From contig JBBQKY010000125.1 in assembly GCA_038327385.1 (NCBI GenBank), forward strand, positions 1-7,578: a stretch of 7,578 nt of DNA. The letters run 5' to 3'. This document shows, piece after piece, positions 1 to 6,052 of the stretch (its first letter is position 1; every line of letters starts with the position of its first letter). Source of the stretch: JAWWPG01 sp038327385. Lineage in GTDB: Bacteria > Actinomycetota > Actinomycetes > Propionibacteriales > Nocardioidaceae. The notes under the pieces are model-generated. The model was not told the DNA's origin, did no database searches, and saw only the letters and a program-made list of their open reading frames with translations. A program made the position numbers and the translations under genes.

Positions 1-357
<357 letters not shown>

Positions 358-365
358 TTGGACTT

Positions 366-371
366 CCTCCT
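366..371 (-). promoter_or_regulatory. Ribosome binding site of tuf
   Basis: The minus strand reads AGGAGG here, a full Shine-Dalgarno match, followed by 8 nt and the GTG at 355-357. It fixes the non-ATG start of tuf and fits the very high expression of this gene. Confidence 0.85.
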
Positions 372-379
372 AGCTAGAT

Positions 380-398
380 ATGAGACGCCGCCTCTCAT
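380..398 (-). other. Short inverted repeat in the fusA-tuf gap
   Basis: ATGAGA (380-385) and TCTCAT (393-398) form a perfect 6-bp stem with a 7-nt GC-rich loop, just upstream of the tuf Shine-Dalgarno sequence. There is no U-tract after it and tuf is cotranscribed in related organisms. A strong terminator is therefore unlikely; an mRNA processing or stabilising hairpin is possible. I found no convincing separate tuf promoter in the rest of the 72-nt gap (358-429). Confidence 0.35.
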
Positions 399-429
399 TG
401 TGTACGGCGCCGGGCGCAACCCTACCGGG

Positions 430-2532
430 TCACTCTCCACGGACCTTCTGGATGATCTCCTCGGCGACGTTCCGCGGAACCTCGGCATACGAGTCGAACT
501 GCATGGAGTACGACGCTCGTCCTTGCGTCTTGGACCGCAGGTCACCAACGTAGCCAAACATCTCCGACAGGGGAACCAGCGAGCGCACCACTTTGGCGCC
601 ACCCGGGCCTTCCTCCATGGCCTGGATGTGGCCGCGGCGGGAGTTCAGGTCGCCGATCACCTCGCCCATCGAAGCCTCGGGCGTGATGACCTCCACAGCC
701 ATGATCGGCTCGAGAAGCGCCGGGTCGGCCTTGCGGGCGGCGTCCTTGAACACCATCCGGCCGGCCATCTTGAACGCCATCTCCGACGAGTCGACGTCGT
801 GGTAGGCGCCGTCGCGCAGCGTCACCTTGATGTCGACCATCGGATAGCCGGCAAGGATGCCGAACTCCATGGCCTCTTGGATGCCCTCGTCGACCGGGGG
901 GATGAACTCGCGCGGGATGCGGCCGCCGGTCACGGAGTTGACGAACTCGTAGCCGCCGTCGCCGCCGCCGGTGGGCTCCATGTCGATGATCACCTTGGCG
1001 TACTGACCGGAGCCACCCGTCTGCTTCTTGTGGATGTACTCCACCTTCTGGACCGGGCGGCGGATCGTCTCGCGGTAGGCCACCTGCGGCTTGCCGACGT
1101 TGGCCTCGACATGGAACTCGCGGCGCATGCGGTCGACGAGCACCTCGAGGTGCAGCTCGCCCATGCCGGCGATGATCGTCTGGCCGGTCTCCTCGTCGGT
1201 GCGGACCTGGAACGTCGGGTCCTCCTCCGAGAGGCGCTGGATCGCCGTGCCGAGCTTCTCCTGATCACCCTTCGACCTCGGCTCGACCGCCACGTGGATC
1301 ACCGGGGCCGGGAACGTCATCGACTCGAGGACGACGGGCTTGGCCTGGTCGCACAGCGTCTCGCCGGTGGTCGTGTCCTTGAGACCCATCACGGCGACGA
1401 TGTGGCCGGCGCCGACGGACGCGATCTCCTCGCGCTTGTTGGCGTGCATCTGGTAGATCTTCCCGATCCGCTCCTTGCGTCCCTTGGTGGGGTTGAGGAC
1501 CGTCGTACCGGTATCGAGACGGCCCGAGTAGACGCGCAGGTACGTGAGCTTGCCGAGGTGCTGGTCGGTCATGATCTTGAACGCGAGGGCCGAGAACGGC
1601 GCCGCCTCGTCAGGGGCGCGTTCCACGACCACGCTGGGGTCCTTGACGTCGTGACCTTCGACGGCTCCGACATCAAGAGGCGAGGGCAGGTAGGCGAGAA
1701 CCGCGTCGAGCAGGGGCTGGATGCCCTTGTTCTTGAACGCCGTACCGCACAGCACCGGCGTCAGCTTCGCGGCGAGCGTCGCGCGACGGATGGCGGCCTG
1801 CAGCGCCTCGATAGTGGGCTCTTCGCCCTCGAGGTAAAGCTCCATCATGTCGTCGTCGGCCTCGGCGATCGTCTCGAGCATCCGGTCGCGCCACTCGCGA
1901 GCGGACTCCAGATGCGACGCCGGGATCTGCTCGACCTCGTAGTCCTCGCCCTTCACCGTCTCACCGCGCCAGGTGAGCGCACGCATGCCGATCAGGTCCA
2001 CGACGCCGATGAAGTCGGCCTCGGTGCCGAGCGGGATCTGCAGGACGAGCGGCACCGCGCCGAGGCGGGACTCGATCATCTCGACGCAGCGGTGGAACTC
2101 CGCGCCGGTCCGGTCGAGCTTGTTGACGAAGCACATGCGGGGGACCTTGTAGCGGTCGGCCTGACGCCAGACCGTCTCGGACTGCGGCTCGACACCCGCG
2201 ACCCCGTCGAAGACAGCGACGGCACCGTCGAGCACGCGCAGCGAGCGCTCCACCTCGACGGTGAAGTCGACGTGGCCCGGGGTGTCGAGAATGTTGATCG
2301 TGTGGTCTTTCCATATGCAGGTCGTCGCGGCGGAGGTGATCGTGATGCCGCGCTCCTGCTCCTGGTCCATCCAGTCCATGGTGGCGGCGCCGTCGTGGAC
2401 CTCACCGATCTTGTAGTTGATGCCGGTGTAGAAGAGGATCCGCTCGGTGGTCGTGGTCTTACCGGCATCGATGTGCGCCATGATGCCGATGTTGCGGACC
2501 TTGCCCAGGTCGGTCTTGATGACGGTTGCCAC
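430..2532 (-). CDS. fusA: Elongation factor G
   Basis: EF-G is the translational GTPase that drives translocation of tRNA and mRNA and, with RRF, splits ribosomes after termination. The 700-residue product has the usual family length (about 700). The P-loop AHIDAGKT is at residues 19-26, switch I RGITI at 61-65, G3 DTPGH at 83-87 and G4 NKLD at 137-140. Later conserved segments include CGTAFKNKG, the domain IV segments HDVDSSEMAF and RRGHIQ, and the domain V ending. The start is GTG (2530-2532), preceded by GAGGAAG at 2540-2546. It is the third gene of the str operon, between rpsG and tuf. The 171-nt gap to rpsG is unusually long for the operon and holds a hairpin. No frameshift or missing motif is seen. 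Confidence 0.99.
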   Translation of the reverse strand: MATVIKTDLGKVRNIGIMAHIDAGKTTTTERILFYTGINYKIGEVHDGAATMDWMDQEQERGITITSAATTCIWKDHTINILDTPGHVDFTVEVERSLRVLDGAVAVFDGVAGVEPQSETVWRQADRYKVPRMCFVNKLDRTGAEFHRCVEMIESRLGAVPLVLQIPLGTEADFIGVVDLIGMRALTWRGETVKGEDYEVEQIPASHLESAREWRDRMLETIAEADDDMMELYLEGEEPTIEALQAAIRRATLAAKLTPVLCGTAFKNKGIQPLLDAVLAYLPSPLDVGAVEGHDVKDPSVVVERAPDEAAPFSALAFKIMTDQHLGKLTYLRVYSGRLDTGTTVLNPTKGRKERIGKIYQMHANKREEIASVGAGHIVAVMGLKDTTTGETLCDQAKPVVLESMTFPAPVIHVAVEPRSKGDQEKLGTAIQRLSEEDPTFQVRTDEETGQTIIAGMGELHLEVLVDRMRREFHVEANVGKPQVAYRETIRRPVQKVEYIHKKQTGGSGQYAKVIIDMEPTGGGDGGYEFVNSVTGGRIPREFIPPVDEGIQEAMEFGILAGYPMVDIKVTLRDGAYHDVDSSEMAFKMAGRMVFKDAARKADPALLEPIMAVEVITPEASMGEVIGDLNSRRGHIQAMEEGPGGAKVVRSLVPLSEMFGYVGDLRSKTQGRASYSMQFDSYAEVPRNVAEEIIQKVRGE

Positions 2533-2539
2533 GGTGGCG

Positions 2540-2546
2540 CTTCCTC
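2540..2546 (-). promoter_or_regulatory. Ribosome binding site of fusA
   Basis: The minus strand reads GAGGAAG, 7 nt before the GTG start at 2530-2532. It supports the GTG start over any internal ATG. Confidence 0.75.
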
Positions 2547-2628
2547 AGGTCTCTCGAGTAGATATCGTTAACGGCTCAACAGTTCGGTGCACCGCTCTAT
2601 GCCCCGGTTCACGGTCACACCCCGACTC

Positions 2629-2659
2629 CGCGGCGCCGCACTTCGGGTGCGCCGCCGCG
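2629..2659 (-). other. GC-rich hairpin in the rpsG-fusA intergenic region
   Basis: Positions 2629-2641 pair with 2647-2659: 12 of 13 pairs match (one C-C mismatch at 2636/2652) around a 5-nt loop. It lies about 45 nt after the rpsG stop and about 100 nt before the fusA start. No T-rich run follows it on the minus strand, so it is not a classical intrinsic terminator. It could be a partial (U-less) terminator or attenuator that tunes fusA-tuf against rpsL-rpsG, an RNase processing site, or a 3'-end stabiliser. The rest of the 171-nt gap (2533-2703) holds an AT-rich patch (GTTAACGATATC, near 2560-2571) but no promoter that I can defend. Confidence 0.5.
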
Positions 2660-2703
2660 ATCCCATAGCTGGCCGGCTTGGTCCTTCGTTACAGGGCTCT
2701 TCG

Positions 2704-3173
2704 TCACCAGCGGTAGTGGGCGAACGCCTTGTTCGACTCGGCCATCTTGTGCGTGTCCTCGCGCCTCTTGACGGCGGCGCCAAGACCGTTGGAGGCATCC
2801 AGCAGCTCGTTCATGAGTCGCTGCGACATCGTCTTCTCGCGGCGAGCCTGCGAGTACTGGACCAGCCAACGAAGCGCCAGTGTCGTCGAGCGGCTCGCGC
2901 GCACCTCGACCGGCACCTGGTACGTCGCTCCACCGACCCGCCGGCTGCGGACCTCGAGCGTCGGCTTGACGTTGTCGAGAGCCCGCTTCAAGGTGACGAC
3001 AGGGTCCGTGCCGCTCTTGTCGCGACAGCCCTCCAGCGCCGTGTGCACGATGCGCTCCGCGACCTGCTTCTTGCCGTCGACGAGAACCTTGTTGATGAGC
3101 TGGGTGACGAGCGGGCTGCCATAGACCGGGTCGATCTCGACGGGGCGCTTCGGCGCCGGGCCCTTGCGGGGCA

Positions 3174-3174
<1 letters not shown>
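2704..3174 (-). CDS. rpsG: Small ribosomal subunit protein uS7
   Basis: S7 is a primary 16S rRNA binder that nucleates assembly of the 30S head and lines the E-site mRNA/tRNA path. The product is 156 residues, the standard bacterial length. It begins MPRKGPAPKR and contains the family blocks DPVYGSPLVTQLINKVL, VEVRSRRVGGATYQVPVEV and MAESNKAFAHYRW at the end. The ATG (3172-3174) overlaps the rpsL TAA by one base (TAATG), so translation of the two is probably coupled. The Shine-Dalgarno AAGGAG lies inside the end of rpsL. It is the second gene of the str operon. Nothing appears truncated or altered. Confidence 0.98.
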
Positions 3175-3548
<374 letters not shown>

Positions 3549-3750
3549 CGCGTGCTTCTCTTTCCGTTGGTCGTGACCTGTCTCGGGCGGGCGCGCAGCC
3601 GTGGACTATCCACCAGGACCTGGACGGACCGCGGAGGTCTCGCTGCGGGATCTGGGCGAATGCTGCGCTTGCCTCGCGGCCCAGTGGTCCACCCCGAACC
3701 TGGGTGAGTCAGCAGGGCGCGCGAGAAACCTGGACACCTCCAGGCACAAG
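3549..3750 (-). promoter_or_regulatory. Long 5' leader of the str operon
   Basis: About 200 nt separate the predicted transcription start (near 3749) from the rpsL GTG. The leader has several short hairpin-capable repeats: GGCAC-TT-GTGCC (3743-3754, straddling the start site), CCTGGA-GGTG-TCCAGG (3729-3744), GTGG-A-CCAC (3684-3692), CCAGG-T-CCTGG (3613-3623) and GTGGA-TAG-TCCAC (3601-3613). The hexamer CCAGGT occurs three times (minus strand; plus-strand ACCTGG at 3618, 3698 and 3728). I see no coding sequence in it. A regulatory role, for example feedback by a ribosomal protein, is an inference. Confidence 0.45.
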
Positions 3751-3755
3751 TGCCA

Positions 3756-3784
3756 AGGTTACCGGCTCGTCTTTACCCGGTCAA
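3756..3784 (-). promoter_or_regulatory. Predicted sigma-70-type promoter of the str operon
   Basis: On the minus strand TTGACC (3779-3784) is followed after exactly 17 nt by TAACCT (3756-3761). The -35 matches five of six consensus bases and the -10 fits the actinobacterial TANNNT pattern. It lies immediately downstream of the stop codon of the 174-residue gene and points to rpsL. It is the best promoter in the gap. The predicted start is near 3748-3750. Confidence 0.65.
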
Positions 3785-3799
3785 AACCGATACGGGGCC

Positions 3800-4324
3800 T
3801 CAGTCGGCGGGTCCCCGTTCGCGAACCGTGCGGACCTGCTCCATCGCCGACCTCAGCTCCGTCAGCCACTCCTCGCTGTGGCGCCCGACGAGCTTGACGC
3901 ACCACTGCAGGGCCTCAGAACGCGACCTGGCGACGCCGGCCTCCACGAGGGTGTCGAGCACGAGCCGCTCCGGTTGACGGAGCCGGGTCATCACCGGGAC
4001 TGCGATGTGGGTGAAGAGCCCGGTGTGCCCGCCCACGCTGGCGCCCCAGGTGACCTTGCGTCCGAACCGGTGCTGAGCCTCTCGAGCGATGGCGATGCGG
4101 GCGTCGCGGGTCTCTTCGCGCCAGCCGGAGATGCGCCCGTCGGCCGCTTCAGCCGTGGCTGACTCCTCGGCGTCATCGCCAAGCGGAGGGGCGGACACGT
4201 GGACCGTGACCACGATCTCCTCCTTGTCGATGGAGATGTCGGGCGCCTCGGTCGTCCAGGTCTCGGGAAGTCGGCCAGCGAACCAGGCGGCGATGTCTGC
4301 TGATGTTTGTGTATTTGTAATCAT
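3800..4324 (-). CDS. Conserved-looking cytoplasmic protein with C-terminal ribbon-helix-helix-like segment, function unknown
   Basis: The product is 174 residues with no signal peptide or membrane segment. The N-terminal half alternates a tryptophan-containing segment (IAAWFAGRLPETW, 11-23), strands (EEIVVTVHV, 36-43) and an acidic stretch (50-63). It then has a charged helix GWREETRDARIAIAREAQHR (67-86) and FGRKVTWG (87-94). Residues 108-148 read like a strand plus two helices (VPVMTRLRQPER, LDTLVEAG, SRSEALQWCVKLV), the order seen in ribbon-helix-helix DNA-binding proteins. From memory, similar proteins are common in actinobacteria and usually annotated as hypothetical. I chose the ATG at 4322-4324 because a -10 box lies 7 nt upstream, which predicts a leaderless transcript. 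An ATG at 4340-4342 would add six residues but would sit in the spacer of that promoter. A further extension to 4522 crosses the divergent promoter region and is unlikely. Regulator or nucleoid protein are possibilities, not conclusions. Confidence 0.8.
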   Translation of the reverse strand: MITNTQTSADIAAWFAGRLPETWTTEAPDISIDKEEIVVTVHVSAPPLGDDAEESATAEAADGRISGWREETRDARIAIAREAQHRFGRKVTWGASVGGHTGLFTHIAVPVMTRLRQPERLVLDTLVEAGVARSRSEALQWCVKLVGRHSEEWLTELRSAMEQVRTVRERGPAD

Positions 4325-4338
4325 GTAATTGAGATTAC
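4317..4338. repeat. Inverted repeat over the -10 box and start codon (operator-like)
   Basis: GTAATC (4317-4322) and GATTAC (4333-4338) are perfect inverted arms separated by 10 nt. They enclose the ATG of the 174-residue gene and overlap its predicted -10 box. A tighter alternative, GTAAT-TGAG-ATTAC, occupies 4325-4338. The patch is AT-rich against a GC-rich background. A protein bound here would block transcription and initiation of the minus-strand gene. Autorepression by its RHH-like product is a guess. Confidence 0.45.
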
Positions 4339-4360
4339 GCATAGAAACACCGGCACTCAA
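4332..4360 (-). promoter_or_regulatory. Predicted promoter for a leaderless transcript of the 174-residue gene
   Basis: On the minus strand TTGAGT (4355-4360) is followed after 17 nt by TAATCT (4332-4337), and the ATG begins 7 nt later at 4324. A -10 TANNNT box about 7 nt before the start codon is the known signature of leaderless genes in actinobacteria. No Shine-Dalgarno sequence precedes this ATG, which agrees. Confidence 0.6.
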
Positions 4361-4379
4361 GGGATAACACAAAACCCGA

Positions 4380-4407
4380 CCAATCCCCCCTGCCCTTGGC
4401 GCCGAAT
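4380..4407 (+). promoter_or_regulatory. Possible ECF-type (SigK-like) promoter of the sortase operon
   Basis: CCGAAT at 4402-4407 equals the -10 described for mycobacterial SigK, and CCAATC at 4380-4385 matches four of six bases of its -35 (CCATCC) at the expected spacing of 16 nt. The transcript would then have a leader of about 110 nt. No good sigma-A promoter is visible on the plus strand; TTGGCG-N15-TAGGGA (4396-4422) is a poorer option. This is weak evidence. Confidence 0.3.
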
Positions 4408-4469
4408 CACTCCCACTAGGGACAAAAGGGGGCACCCATGGACCAAGCCGTTCGGGCGCTCGGGGCTTC

Positions 4470-4479
4470 CTGACGTCAG
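4470..4479. repeat. 10-bp palindrome CTGACGTCAG
   Basis: A perfect 10-bp palindrome lies 46 nt before the start of the sortase operon's first gene. It may be an operator or chance. I do not know a regulator to assign to it. Confidence 0.3.
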
Positions 4480-4492
4480 ACACCTCAGCTAG

Positions 4493-4507
4493 CCGTCGTA
4501 CCGACGG
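4493..4507 (+). other. Hairpin just upstream of the ribosome binding site
   Basis: CCGTCG (4493-4498) pairs with CGACGG (4502-4507) around a 3-nt loop. It ends a few nucleotides before the AAGGAG (4514-4519) that serves the ATG at 4526. It does not cover the ribosome binding site itself. It could help keep the site open or protect the 5' end; no terminator features follow. Confidence 0.4.
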
Positions 4508-4525
4508 ACCACGAAGGAGCACGAG

Positions 4526-5311
4526 ATGCTGAAGAAGACAGCTGGACCCGTGACCGCGCTCGCTGCCCTCGGCCTCGCGCTGGTGTCCCCAGCGCTCACA
4601 GCGGGCGCCCAGGCAGAGACCACGAGCACGACCTGGTACCAGGCCACCCTCAACCCGCTGAACAACTCAGGTGCGTCAGGCTGGCTGACGCTGAAGCTGG
4701 CCGGCAACACCGCGACGATCCACGAAGAGGTCTCCAGCTTGGCGGCCACCTTCATGGGAGCGGCGTACCCGCACGTCCAGCACATCCACATCAACGGTGC
4801 CGGCATGTGCCCGGCTGCCTCCGCCGACAAGAACGGTGACGGAGTGGTCAACACGACCGAGGGCGGGCCGGCATACGGAGCGATCGGCACGACGCTGTCC
4901 GTCAAGGGCGGCACCTCACCCAGCGACGGGACGAATGTGACGATCGCACCCGGGGGCGCTGACTTCGCCTACGACCGCACGATCACACTCGACTCGGCGA
5001 CCCTGTCCCAGGTCAAGGCGGGCAACGCCGTGATCGTGGTCCACGGGCTCGACCCGGCGACCCTGAGCAAGAAGGCGCAGGCGGAGAAGAGCGACCTGGT
5101 GCCGTCGCTCCCGTTGGCTGCCACCTCGCCGGCCCTCTGTGGACCGCTGAACGTTGCCCAGCTGGGTTCCATCCCGGTGGGGGGAGCTCAGACCGGCGAC
5201 GGTGGGTCCACTTCTGGTGACAACACGGCGCTGCAAGCAGCCGGCGCGATGTCTCTCGCCACGGCGGCGGGTGCCTTGCTGTTCTGGCGCCGCTCAGCCG
5301 CCCGGAGCTGA
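4526..5311 (+). CDS. Secreted CHRD-like protein with EF-hand-like loop and C-terminal membrane anchor
   Basis: The 261-residue product has a Sec signal peptide: KK at 3-4, a hydrophobic core at 8-24 and likely cleavage after AQA (28-30). The mature domain (about 36-205) opens with YQATLNPLNNSGASGWLTLKL and has the HIH motif at 86-88, as in CHRD-type domains. It then has Cys95, an acidic loop of EF-hand spacing (Asp101, Asn103, Asp105, Asn109, Glu112), His173 in VVHG, and Cys205. A Gly/Ser/Thr-rich linker (214-234) leads to a hydrophobic stretch (235-254) and a basic tail, WRRSAARS. This resembles a cell-wall sorting tail, yet no LPXTG or LAXTG motif precedes it. AAGGAG at 4514-4519, 6 nt before ATG, supports the start. 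It is the first gene of the operon, 6 nt from the sortase gene, so it is the obvious candidate partner or substrate. Function is unknown; metal binding is an inference from the His and acidic clusters. Confidence 0.85.
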   Translation: MLKKTAGPVTALAALGLALVSPALTAGAQAETTSTTWYQATLNPLNNSGASGWLTLKLAGNTATIHEEVSSLAATFMGAAYPHVQHIHINGAGMCPAASADKNGDGVVNTTEGGPAYGAIGTTLSVKGGTSPSDGTNVTIAPGGADFAYDRTITLDSATLSQVKAGNAVIVVHGLDPATLSKKAQAEKSDLVPSLPLAATSPALCGPLNVAQLGSIPVGGAQTGDGGSTSGDNTALQAAGAMSLATAAGALLFWRRSAARS

Positions 5312-5317
5312 CCAGTC

Positions 5318-6052
5318 GTGTCAGTAAGCAACAGCGGTCGTCGCGGTACATACGCCGCGGCGGCCGCTGTGGCACTCACGGTGATCGGGGTCCTCGCACT
5401 CGTGCTCGGCTTCCGAGGCAACGCGGGGCCAGCCGAGCCGTCGGCTGCCCAGGCCGGCACCTTGCCGGCGCCGGGCTCGCCGCCCACCCCCGGGAAGACC
5501 AGCCCGGGCGCCGTACGTCCCGCTGCGGGCGGCGGCCCGGCGAGTGCGTCGCGTGGTGGCTCGGTCAGCCGGGCCTCACAGGGACCCGTGCTGGCACGGT
5601 CGCGGCCGGTCCGTCTCGACATCAGCTCGATCGACGTACACACCAGTCTGCTGCAGCTGGGCCTGAACTCCGACGGGTCCCTGCAGGTGCCGTGGAAGCC
5701 GCTCCTCGCCGGCTGGTTCTCTCACTCGCCCACGCCCGGCCAGGTCGGGCCGTCGGTCATTGCCGGCCATGTCGACTCCTGGGAGACCGGCCCCGCGGTG
5801 TTCTACCGCCTCGGCTCGCTGGCCCCGGGCGACACCGTCACGGTCAGCCGGGCGGACGGCAGCCGCGCCACCTTCGTGGTCGACGGCGTTCGGGAGTATC
5901 CCAAGGAGCACTTCCCCACCGTGCCTGTCTACGGGAACACCGATCGCGCCGAGCTGCGGCTGATCACCTGTGGCAACTGGAACGCCTCCCAGCAGGAGTA
6001 CGACGGCAACATCGTCGCCTTCGCGCACCTCGTAGCCGGTCGCCAGTCATGA
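5318..6052 (+). CDS. Class F-type sortase (membrane-anchored cysteine transpeptidase)
   Basis: Sortases cleave a sorting motif on exported proteins and join them to the cell envelope. The 244-residue product has a single N-terminal membrane segment (about 12-32), so the enzyme faces outward. A low-complexity Pro/Ala/Ser/Gly linker (33-90) follows, then a sortase domain (about 95-238). It starts at PVRLDISSIDVHTSLLQLGL and carries the catalytic His151 in AGHVDS and Cys218 in LITCGN. This domain order and the compact size fit the actinobacterial class F group. No arginine is found between Cys218 and the end of the domain (EYDGNIVAFAHLV), where the third active-site residue is expected. The start is GTG at 5318, 6 nt after the previous stop; a GGAG lies inside the end of the upstream gene, which indicates coupled translation. 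The next gene overlaps its stop. Confidence 0.9.
   Translation: MSVSNSGRRGTYAAAAAVALTVIGVLALVLGFRGNAGPAEPSAAQAGTLPAPGSPPTPGKTSPGAVRPAAGGGPASASRGGSVSRASQGPVLARSRPVRLDISSIDVHTSLLQLGLNSDGSLQVPWKPLLAGWFSHSPTPGQVGPSVIAGHVDSWETGPAVFYRLGSLAPGDTVTVSRADGSRATFVVDGVREYPKEHFPTVPVYGNTDRAELRLITCGNWNASQQEYDGNIVAFAHLVAGRQS

Noticed and set aside
419..430. Small inverted repeat ACCC-TACC-GGGT at the fusA stop as a terminator
   Set aside because: The stem is only 4 bp, no U-tract follows, and tuf lies directly downstream in the same operon.
4325..4522. A 66-residue N-terminal extension of the 174-residue protein
   Set aside because: It would cross the divergent promoter region, has no family-like sequence, and conflicts with the leaderless promoter at 4332-4360.
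5692..6048. Upstream extension of the lipoprotein reading frame
   Set aside because: It would overlap the sortase catalytic domain in another frame and bury the lipoprotein signal peptide in the middle of the protein.
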